From CBDCNH01 sp965219015 (GTDB lineage: Bacteria; Pseudomonadota; Alphaproteobacteria; Rhodobacterales; Rhodobacteraceae): 64,000 bases of DNA. The notes beneath the pieces were generated by a model that was not told where the DNA came from, did not search any database, and saw only the letters and a list, made by a program, of their open reading frames with translations. The stretch spans positions 62,001 to 126,000 of the forward strand of contig CBDCNH010000011.1 of NCBI GenBank assembly GCA_965219015.1, written 5' to 3'. Both the position numbers and the translations under genes were made by a program. Shown here in pieces: positions 55,970 to 63,157 of the stretch (its first letter is position 1; the number at the start of each line of letters is the position of its first letter).

Positions 55970-56792
55970 CTACGGTCAGGACCTATAAATATGCTTGAGC
56001 GAGGGGTCGCGGCGTGATTCAGTCCCAAAGTGGGGAGGGATCATGAGCGATTTGTACTGGCTGTCCGAGGCGCAGGTTGCACGGTTGAGGCCATACTTTC
56101 CGAAGTCCCGGGGCAAGCCCAGGGTCGATGACCGGCGGGTCTTGAGCGGGATAATCTACATACAGCGCAATGGGTTGATGTGGAAGCATGCGCCACAGGA
56201 CTATGGTCCGCCGAAGACGCTCTATAACCGCTGGAAGCGATGGAGCCGCATGGGCGTGTTCGCCACCATCATGACCGAACTGGCGGCCGAGAAGCGGGAC
56301 ACCGAGATGGTGATGATCGATGCGCTGAAGACCCACCGGACGGCCTCAAGCCTCGCGGTTCAAAAGGGGGGCGCGGACGGCTGATCGGGCGGACGAAGGG
56401 CGGGTCAACTCGAAACTGCACGTCCTGGCCGACGCGGCCGCCCGATCCACATGTTCCTCTCGGCGGGCCAGACCTCGGATTACATCGGCGCACGAGCGTT
56501 GCTGTCCTCAATACCTCAGGCGGGTGCTCTGCTGGCAGACCGGGGCTACGATGCCGATTGGTTCCGCAACGCCCTGATGGAATTGGGGATTTCTCCGTGC
56601 ATCCCGTCGCGGCTGTCCAAATCCCGCACGACCCGGCGCTCTATCGCCTCCGCCACAAGATCGAGAACATGTTCGCGCGCCTCAAGGACTGGCGCAGGGT
56701 CGCGACGCGGTATGACCGCTGCCCAATCCTGTTTCTCTCCGCATGCGCCCTCGCCGCTATCGTCATTTACTGGTTATGAGTCTGGACCGTAG
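55970..56792 (+). mobile_element. IS5-family (IS427-like) insertion sequence, decayed
   Basis: About 823 bp, the usual size of IS427-group elements. The left end CTACGGTCAGGACC and the complement of the right end (GAGTCTGGACCGTAG at 56778-56792) form imperfect terminal inverted repeats sharing CTACGGTC. Between them lies a broken DDE transposase. No clear target-site duplication is visible. It sits inside a small foreign gene, so it arrived after the insert. Confidence 0.8.
56043..56779 (+). pseudogene. IS5/IS427-type transposase, multiply frameshifted
   Basis: N-terminal YWLSEAQVARLRPYFPKSRG and VDDRRVLSGIIYIQRNGLMW (DUF4096 domain) start at ATG 56043. The frame stops at 56384; similarity continues in another frame (GRLIGRTKGG), then a third (KLHVLADA), returns to the first (LSAGQTSDYIGARALLSSIP, LLADRGYDADWFRNAL), and finally shifts again for ENMFARLKDWRRVATRYDRC and the end near 56779. 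At least four frameshifts; the DDE catalytic set cannot be made from one frame. Inactive. Confidence 0.85.
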
Positions 56793-56929
56793 CACAGATC
56801 TCGTAAATCAATTTAAGAGGCTCGCTTTACATGGGATGCATGTCTACCCGCCCTACCTAGGGTATTATAAAGTCGTCTCCGTCGACGGAGAGATCATAAC
56901 TATCAAGCCAGATGACTAGACGGTTTCAG

Positions 56930-57100
56930 CAGCTCGGTGTTCATCATCTCGACGGGCGAGTCCGGGCATCCCTTGAGCCGGCATTATGACGATCTCGGCG
57001 CGCTCTGGCGCTCGGGCGAGTACATCCCGATGTCCCTCGACCCCGCCTTGGCCCGCGCCGGCGCCGAAGGCGTGACGCGGCTGGTGCCGGGGGGGTGAGG
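56930..57100 (+). repeat. 171-bp direct repeat, right copy (orphan acylase 3' end)
   Basis: Near-identical to 54949-55119 but without any upstream acylase coding sequence, so it is a gene-end fragment (about 56 codons) with no start. Near identity indicates a recent event. It ends in the same TGAGG; the sequences diverge at 57101. Confidence 0.95.
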
Positions 57101-57404
57101 GAGCCTCGTCGGGCCGTGCCCGCGCGCCCGGCGTCTGACGGTCCGGTGTCGGTGTCTCAGGTCTTGGAAGCGCGGGTGTTCCGTCGCGTCGACCAGGCCT
57201 CGCCCGCGGCGCCGCGCGTGGCCGACCGCCCCGGAGGGAGCATGGCGATATCCGCGAGGGCCGGATGCCGTCCGACGACCTCCGACATGGCCACCGCGAG
57301 CGCCGCCGCGGCCCCGTCCGCTCCCGCTTGGGTGCAGCCGTGGCTCCCCGGCCGCCGTCCTGCACCGCGGCAGGACGGTGGCCGGGAAGCTCATCGCGAC
57401 CGCC
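57101..57404. other. 304-bp gap with a 16-bp hairpin
   Basis: No supported gene. CCGGCCGCCGTCCTGC (57348-57363) and GCAGGACGGTGGCCGG (57370-57385) form a 16-bp stem with one mismatch and a 6-base loop, 20 bp beyond the TauE/SafE stop. It probably protects or terminates that transcript, though it lacks a T-tract. Confidence 0.55.
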
Positions 57405-58229
57405 CTAGAGCCCCGCCGCCTTGCGGAGCATGTTGAGCGCCACGATGATGATGAACACCGCGAAGATGCGGCGGAGCGGCTTCGGGTCCATCGCGTGCGC
57501 GAGGCGGACGCCGAGAGGGGCGGTCAGCAGCGTCATCGCGATCACGCAGGCGAAGGCCACGAGGTTGACCGAGCCCACCGTGAGGGGCGGCGCGGTGCCG
57601 GGGGGCATCGCGGCGAAGAGGAATCCCGCGACCGAGGGCACCGCGATGATGACGCCGAAGCCCGCCGCGGTGCCGACGGCGCGGTGGATCGGCACGCCGT
57701 GGAGGCTCATCAGCGGCACCCCGAACGAGCCGCCGCCGATCCCCATCAGCACCGAGAAGAAGCCCATCACGCCTGAGGTGGCAATGCCCGCGGCGCCCTT
57801 GGGCATCGTCTCGCCAAGCCGCCACTCGGGCCGCCCGAAGCCGAGGTAGAGCCCGACCGCGATCCCGAGGCCGCCGAAGATCGCCTGCAGCACCTGCGTG
57901 CCGAGCTGGCTCGCCGCGATCACGCCGAGCACCGCGCCCACGACGATGCCGGGCGCCCAGCGGCGCAGCAGCGCCTCGTCGACCGCGCCGCGCCGTCGGT
58001 GCGCGAGGACGGAGCGCAGCGAGGTCACGACGATGGTCGCGAGCGAGGTCGCGAGGCACATCCGCATCAGCGCGGGGCTGGCGTAGCCGAGGGCGGCGAA
58101 GGCGTAGAAGAACGCGGGCACGAGCACGATCCCGCCGCCGACGCCGAGGAGGCCCGCCACGACGCCCGCGAAGGCGCCGATGCCGAGGAGGAGCGCGAGG
58201 ATCGGCAGAAGCTGGGCGAGGTCGGGCAT
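57405..58229 (-). CDS. TauE/SafE-family sulfite/organosulfonate exporter
   Basis: A 274-residue membrane protein with eight predicted helices in two repeats. The duplicated family motif appears as GAFAGVVAGLLGVGGGIVLVPAFF near the N-terminus (in two halves) and FFSVLMGIGGGSFGVPLMSL in the middle. Members move sulfite, sulfoacetate or other anions; the substrate is unknown. It lies 28 bp downstream of dusA on the same strand. Confidence 0.9.
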   Translation of the reverse strand: MPDLAQLLPILALLLGIGAFAGVVAGLLGVGGGIVLVPAFFYAFAALGYASPALMRMCLATSLATIVVTSLRSVLAHRRRGAVDEALLRRWAPGIVVGAVLGVIAASQLGTQVLQAIFGGLGIAVGLYLGFGRPEWRLGETMPKGAAGIATSGVMGFFSVLMGIGGGSFGVPLMSLHGVPIHRAVGTAAGFGVIIAVPSVAGFLFAAMPPGTAPPLTVGSVNLVAFACVIAMTLLTAPLGVRLAHAMDPKPLRRIFAVFIIIVALNMLRKAAGL

Positions 58230-58257
58230 GGGCGGGCTCCGCGGCGGGCGCGCGAGA

Positions 58258-59280
58258 CTAGGCCGCGGCGCGCGCGGGGTCGAGAGCGGCGAGCGCCCGG
58301 TCGACGACCTCGAGCCCCGCGCCCCTCCGGTGCGCCTCCTCCGACAGAATGCGCCGCCAGCCGCGCGCGCCGGGGCGGCCCGCGAAGAGCCCGAGCATGT
58401 GGCGCGTGACGTCGTGGAGCCGCGCGCCGCGGACGAGCTCGGCCTCGATGTAGGGGCGCATGAGATCGACGACCTCGCCCGTCGAGGGACCGGGAGCGCC
58501 GCCGAAGATCGCCGCATCCGCGCCCTCGAGCACGTCGCCCGGCGCGTGATAGGCCGCGCGCCCGACCATCGCCCCGTCAAGGCCCTGCGCCAGCGCATGA
58601 CTCACGTCCGCCAGTGTCCGGATGCCGCCGTTGAGCACGATGGCGAGGTCCGGGAAGGCGCGCTTCATCGCGACGACGAGGCCGGGGTCGAGCGGCGGGA
58701 TCTCGCGGTTCTCCTTCGCCGAGAGCCCGCTCAGCCAGGCCTTTCGCGCATGGATCGTGACGCGGCGGACGCCGGCGGCGCGGACCGTGGCGAGGAACGC
58801 AGGCAGCACGTCCTGCGGCACCTGGTCGTCGACGCCGAGGCGGCACTTCACCGTGACCGGAACCGGCGACGCCGCGATCATCGCGGCCACGCAGTCCGCG
58901 ACGCGAGCGGGCTCGCGCATCAGCGCCGCCCCGAACGCGCCCGCCTGCACCCGGTCGGACGGGCAGCCGACGTTGAGGTTCACCTCGTCGTAGCCGTAGC
59001 CTGCCGCGATCCGCGTCGCTTCCGCCAGCGGCCCCGGCTCCGCCCCGCCGAGCTGCACCGCGACGGGATGCTCGGCGGGATGGAACCCCAGGAGCGCGTC
59101 GCGGTCGCCGTGGATCACCGCCTGCGCGGTGAGCATCTCGGTATGAAGGAGAGCGTGCCGCCCGAACTGCCGGTGCAGGTAGCGGCAGTGCCGATCGGTC
59201 CAGTCCATCATCGGGGCCACGGACAGGCGGGAGGCCCTCGATGCGGTGGCCTCGCCTTGTTCTGTTGGGCTTCCGGTCAA
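58258..59280 (-). CDS. dusA: tRNA-dihydrouridine(20/20a) synthase DusA
   Basis: About 340 residues. FMN-dependent reduction of uridine 20/20a in tRNA D-loops. SRLSVAPMMDWTDRHCRYL, HTEMLTAQAVIHGDR, VQLGGAEPGPLAEATRIA, EVNLNVGCPSDRVQAGAFGA (catalytic Cys), HARKAWLSGLSAKENREIPP and IVLNGGIRTLADV are diagnostic. The start is uncertain: TTG 59280 has GGAAG upstream and gives normal length, while ATG 59346 adds a basic, low-complexity 22 residues. The unusual 5' end fits this gene's known role as an island integration site. Confidence 0.93.
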   Translation of the reverse strand: MTGSPTEQGEATASRASRLSVAPMMDWTDRHCRYLHRQFGRHALLHTEMLTAQAVIHGDRDALLGFHPAEHPVAVQLGGAEPGPLAEATRIAAGYGYDEVNLNVGCPSDRVQAGAFGAALMREPARVADCVAAMIAASPVPVTVKCRLGVDDQVPQDVLPAFLATVRAAGVRRVTIHARKAWLSGLSAKENREIPPLDPGLVVAMKRAFPDLAIVLNGGIRTLADVSHALAQGLDGAMVGRAAYHAPGDVLEGADAAIFGGAPGPSTGEVVDLMRPYIEAELVRGARLHDVTRHMLGLFAGRPGARGWRRILSEEAHRRGAGLEVVDRALAALDPARAAA

Positions 59281-60232
59281 ACTTGTGTCTTCCGATTCTT
59301 CGCGTTCTCTCCGTTTCCGCCACCACCCACGGCGTCGGCCGAGCATTTCACCCGCGTCGGAGCACGTCGATGTACCCGATCACTGCAAGAACGACAACAT
59401 TGGGCCAGGTGCGCCATCCCTGCCGGAACAGGGAGCGCGATAGGGAGCTGGAGGAAACCGACCCCGAGACCTCCAGCTTGAGCGCCAAGGCGACAGCATG
59501 GGGAACGAAGCGTCGGAATGCGTTCCTCGAAACCGGAAAGCTGCGTCGCCGGGCGCGCGACCTGACCATTCCAATGTTCGGCGACGCGATCTCGCAACGC
59601 CCGGCCGCATGTCCGGCGAAAGCAGGCGGGGTCGCCCGGTGACCATGCTGACCCGGGCCGATGTCGAGACCGCCGCGCTTGCCGCACGCGGATCACCGCA
59701 CTCGAGAAAAAGCATGACATCCGAACGCAAACGCTCGCGCGAGGTCCGGAAACGCTTTCACCGAGCGCGCTGCCGACCGAGGAGCGTCCACCCACGAAAT
59801 TCCGACCATTGATCGGTGCCCGGCCAGATATTCGAGCAACCGATGGACCGCTATCCTGGAGGGCCGGGACGGCTCGGGTCGTCACGATACGTGACGGCGC
59901 CGTCTCGAGCGCCTGCCGCTTGGGCTCGGTGGCGCATGAAAGGTTGGGCGGGACGACGGAGGCGCGCTGTCGCACGGCCGATCCCGGTGACATCCACCAC
60001 CACGTTCTGCGGGTCCGCAATCTCCTGCGGATCGACATCGCCGGGGGAGAAGCAGGCCTTGGGCCACGTCGACGAAGTTCGCCTCCGCCTTGCGGGCCAC
60101 GTGGACCGTCGGGTCGTGTTCCGTGACCCGTCAACGAGCGCCGTCACCCCGCGGCGGACATCCCTGAAAGGCTCCCGCAGCGTGCCGCCAACATGCTCCT
60201 TTCCCAGAGACTGAGGCAGCGACCGAGCCGGA
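59281..60232. other. About 950 bp without a supportable gene, between dusA and the helicase
   Basis: Frames up to ~130 codons exist on both strands (for example minus 59348-59569 with a hydrophobic tail WPNVVVLAVIGYIDVLRR, and plus 59816-60214), but none matches a family and their composition is shadow-like. GC content is a little lower than the core. It probably holds decayed island or integrase sequence. No tRNA, clear terminator or repeat of the dusA 5' end was found. Confidence 0.5.
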
Positions 60233-63151
60233 TCACCTGATCTCCAGCACGCGGAATTCTTTGATACGCGACCCAATCCGGCACTCGACCTTGTCGCCCA
60301 CCTCAGTATCGAGCAGTGCCTCGCCGAGCGGGGTGTGAAGGCCGATCCTGTCGTCACCGTTCGCGTTCTTGCCCTCGACCAGGGTGAAGGCGAGCACCTT
60401 GCCGTCGGTGATGTTCTCGACCTTGACACTGGAGCCCGGCGCAATTGTCGGCTCTGCGGCGACCCGGCTCGCTGCGATGAGGACATCGCCGGCGGCGAAC
60501 TGCGGCAGCGCCGGCTTCACCTGGTCGGGCTTCGGCCGCACGTGCGTATCGCGAGGGATCGCTTCAGCTCTGGCCCCGGCTCGCACGGTTGGCTCCGCGA
60601 TGGGGGACCTAGTCCCTTCGGCAAGACGGGTCAGGAGCGTCATGGCGTTCACGTCGCTTGCCTTGGCCTCGACGAGCGCGGCTTCGATCGCCCGCTTCAG
60701 ACCCTCGATCTCGGAGCGCGGATTGCGGAACCAGTCGGTCGACCAGATCCGGTGCAGCTTCCAGCCGAGCCCCTCGAGCACATCCTGGCGCAGCCGGTCG
60801 CGCTCGCGGCTGGATGTCGAGCTGTGGTAGGCGGCGCCGTCGCATTCGACGCCGAGGATGTAGCCGTGGGGCCAGTCCGGGTGCCGGACACCGAGGTCGA
60901 TGCGGAAGCCGGCGACACCCACCTGCGGCACCACCTCGCAGCCGAGGCGCTCGATCTGCGCGGCGACGAAGTCCTCGAACGGGCTTTCGGTGCCGCCCTG
61001 CTGGCCGGCCGCATCCGGGATGTGCCCCGTCTTCGAGTATTCGAGCCAGGCCCGGAACATCCGGACGCCGAGGGCCTTGCTTCCATCGACGAGAATGTCG
61101 GTCGGCTTCATCGAGGTGAAGGTCACGATCTTCCGCTTCGCGCGGGTGAAGAGGACGTTCAGGCGCCGATGGCCCTGAGCTGAGTTGATCGGCCCGAACC
61201 GCTGGAGCACCCTCGCCCCGATCGATTCCGGGCCGTAGAGCGTCGAGATCATCATCACGTCCCGTTCGTCGCCCTGGATTGTCTCGATGTTCTTGACGAA
61301 GAACTCCTCCAGGGCGTCGTTCTCCTTTTCCCACTTCTCGACGAAGGCCCGGACCTTCGGGTTGCGGTCGCGCTCGCGTTCGAACTCCTCGAGGATGAGG
61401 TCCTTCTGGTCCGAGTTCATCGTGCAGAGACCGAGCGACAGCTCCGGCCGGTGGGTCATGTGATGGATCGCAGCGGCGACGATCTCACGGGCCTCGATCT
61501 CGTTGCGCCGCCCCTTGTAGATGCCGGGCACCTCGACAAGCTTCACGCCGAGATCGGGATGGTTGTCCTGCGCGGACGGGAAGATCGTCAGCTCTCCCTT
61601 GTACATCCAGTGGTTCGAGAACTGGATCAGCGCCGCGTGCCGCGAGCGGTAGTGCCAGCGGAGCTGGCGCACCGGCATGAAGGCGACGTTGGCCATGTCG
61701 AGGATGCTCTCGCTGTCCTCGCGCAGATCCTCGTCGGTGTCGCTGTCGTCGAGCGCCTTCTGAAAAAAGCTGGTCGGCGGCAGCTGCTTGGTGTCGCCGA
61801 CGATCACCGACTGGCGGGCGCGGCTGATGGCACCGATGGCGTTCTCGGGCGTCATCTGCGACGCCTCGTCGATCACCACGAGATCGAACCGCATACCCTG
61901 CCCCAGGTACTGCGCGACGGCGAGCGGCGACATCATCCAGCAGGGCTTCAGCTCGACGAGCGCTTGGCCGGCGCGGCTCGCCAGCTCGCGGATGCTGATC
62001 CGGCCCTTCTTCTTGAAGCGCTCGTTGTTGATCAGGCTCATGTCGGTGAAGGTCGACTTTCGCCCGATATTGTTTCCGGCCGGCGGCTGGGCCGACTCGA
62101 GGAGGTCCCGCACCACCGCAGCACGCGAAAGCTCGATCATCTCGCGGTCCTTGGAGCGGATCTCGCTGCGGATGCGATCGAAGTCCTGGCCGTCGTAGCC
62201 CTGCAGCGCCGGGGCCCATTCCGTGTAGGCGAGGTCCGCCATCGAGCGCGCGATCAACGCGCGGACGATCGGCGAGAAGCGCGACGGATCAAAGGTTTGG
62301 CCCTCGGCCAGCGCCCAGTCGATCAGCTCTCCAAGACCTTGCCCGCGCAGGCTGTCCTCGGCGCGCTTCAGTTTCGCCCGGTCGAGGAGCGATTGCGGAT
62401 CGTCGGCGGCCTCCTTCAGGTCCGCTGACCGTCGCGCCAGAGCCATCGGGTTCGACAGATCCTCAGGAAGCCCGAGGTCGGCGACGAACGTGCCGATCTG
62501 GGTCTCGAGCCCGGCGCGACGGGCGGCGAAGCTCTCGACCTCTCTGGCGATCTCGCCAACCCGGCGGGACCGGATCGCCGCGAGCGCCAAGTCGGCATCA
62601 TCGGTGGCGGCGATGGCCTCGGCCAAGTCGCACTCGACGCCGAGCACGTCCGTGCGCGTGTGCAGTCCAGAGAAGCGCGTGCCGAGGGACGCGCGCGCCG
62701 GGCTTTCCTCGATCTCGCGGGCAAGCTCCGTCTCCGCCGACTTCATGGTCAGGATCTTCTCGATATCGATGATCGACAGGCTTTCCCTGCCGCGGAACAG
62801 CTCGAGATGGCTGTCGGCCTCGGCGATGCAGCGCTGTTCTTTCTCGGCCATCCCCTCGAGATCGCGCAGCTTCCGCTCTGCCTCGGGAAGGGTCAGCGAC
62901 GGAACCTCTCCGAGTTCGGCGAAGGCCAGCACGGCGTCAAGCTCTCCGGTCTCGAGGAATGCCTGCAGGTCGACGCTGGAGCCGGCGATTCCTTTACATA
63001 TTGCGTGGAATTTCACCACCCGTCTGACTGCGGACAGGTCGGTGTCGAAGCCTCGGAAGTGCGGCCCGAAGGGCTCCGCGTAGCGCGCGGCGCCGTCAAA
63101 TTCGCGGCGGCTGTCGAGCCAGTCGGCATAATCGCGCAGCCGTCGTGACAT
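60233..63151 (-). CDS. SF1 helicase - MTES_1575-type nuclease - GreA-like fusion (C-terminal part of a larger protein)
   Basis: 972 residues. About 1-400 is helical/coiled. SF1 helicase motifs follow: II DLVVIDEASQMTPENA (~425), III IVGDTKQLPPTSFF, IV QLRWHYRSRH, V ETIQGDERDVMMIS (~624), VI RRLNVLFTRAKRKIV. No Walker A is present here. Residues ~715-810 form a Vsr/MTES_1575-like endonuclease (SPFEDFVAAQIERLGCEVV, FRIDLGVRHP, GVECDGAAYHSS, RLRQDVLEGLGWKLHRIWS). The end (~905-972: SSVKVENITDGKVLAFTLVE, TPLGEALLDTEVGDKVE) resembles the GreA/GreB C-terminal domain. The same frame continues upstream beyond a TAG, so this is probably half of a ~1.5-2 kb-codon protein. Likely anti-phage or DNA-processing role; inferred. 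Confidence 0.85.
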   Translation of the reverse strand: MSRRLRDYADWLDSRREFDGAARYAEPFGPHFRGFDTDLSAVRRVVKFHAICKGIAGSSVDLQAFLETGELDAVLAFAELGEVPSLTLPEAERKLRDLEGMAEKEQRCIAEADSHLELFRGRESLSIIDIEKILTMKSAETELAREIEESPARASLGTRFSGLHTRTDVLGVECDLAEAIAATDDADLALAAIRSRRVGEIAREVESFAARRAGLETQIGTFVADLGLPEDLSNPMALARRSADLKEAADDPQSLLDRAKLKRAEDSLRGQGLGELIDWALAEGQTFDPSRFSPIVRALIARSMADLAYTEWAPALQGYDGQDFDRIRSEIRSKDREMIELSRAAVVRDLLESAQPPAGNNIGRKSTFTDMSLINNERFKKKGRISIRELASRAGQALVELKPCWMMSPLAVAQYLGQGMRFDLVVIDEASQMTPENAIGAISRARQSVIVGDTKQLPPTSFFQKALDDSDTDEDLREDSESILDMANVAFMPVRQLRWHYRSRHAALIQFSNHWMYKGELTIFPSAQDNHPDLGVKLVEVPGIYKGRRNEIEAREIVAAAIHHMTHRPELSLGLCTMNSDQKDLILEEFERERDRNPKVRAFVEKWEKENDALEEFFVKNIETIQGDERDVMMISTLYGPESIGARVLQRFGPINSAQGHRRLNVLFTRAKRKIVTFTSMKPTDILVDGSKALGVRMFRAWLEYSKTGHIPDAAGQQGGTESPFEDFVAAQIERLGCEVVPQVGVAGFRIDLGVRHPDWPHGYILGVECDGAAYHSSTSSRERDRLRQDVLEGLGWKLHRIWSTDWFRNPRSEIEGLKRAIEAALVEAKASDVNAMTLLTRLAEGTRSPIAEPTVRAGARAEAIPRDTHVRPKPDQVKPALPQFAAGDVLIAASRVAAEPTIAPGSSVKVENITDGKVLAFTLVEGKNANGDDRIGLHTPLGEALLDTEVGDKVECRIGSRIKEFRVLEIR

Positions 63152-63157
63152 GTCGAC

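Larger units (their letters stand above)
55909..56919 (+). pseudogene. Second insert gene, split by an IS5-family element
   Basis: ATG 55909 overlaps the preceding stop and starts TLVADRQTFILNRLGLRPLP, then hits the IS left end at about 55970. After the IS right end (56792) an open AT-rich frame continues LVNQFKRLALHGMHVYPP, YLGYYKVVSVDGEIITIKPD and stops at 56917-56919. Taken together they look like a small protein of roughly 65 residues interrupted by the insertion. The IS end also supplies an ATG (56776), so a 47-residue C-terminal product could still be made. No family recognised. Confidence 0.55.

Noticed and set aside
57095..57436. 113-codon frame after the right 171-bp repeat
   Set aside because: Low-complexity Arg/Ala/Pro sequence covering a hairpin and the end of the TauE/SafE gene; no support.
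59816..60214. Plus-strand frame (and opposite minus frames) in the gap before the helicase
   Set aside because: No domain, no good ribosome site and mutually overlapping frames; treated as non-coding or decayed DNA.
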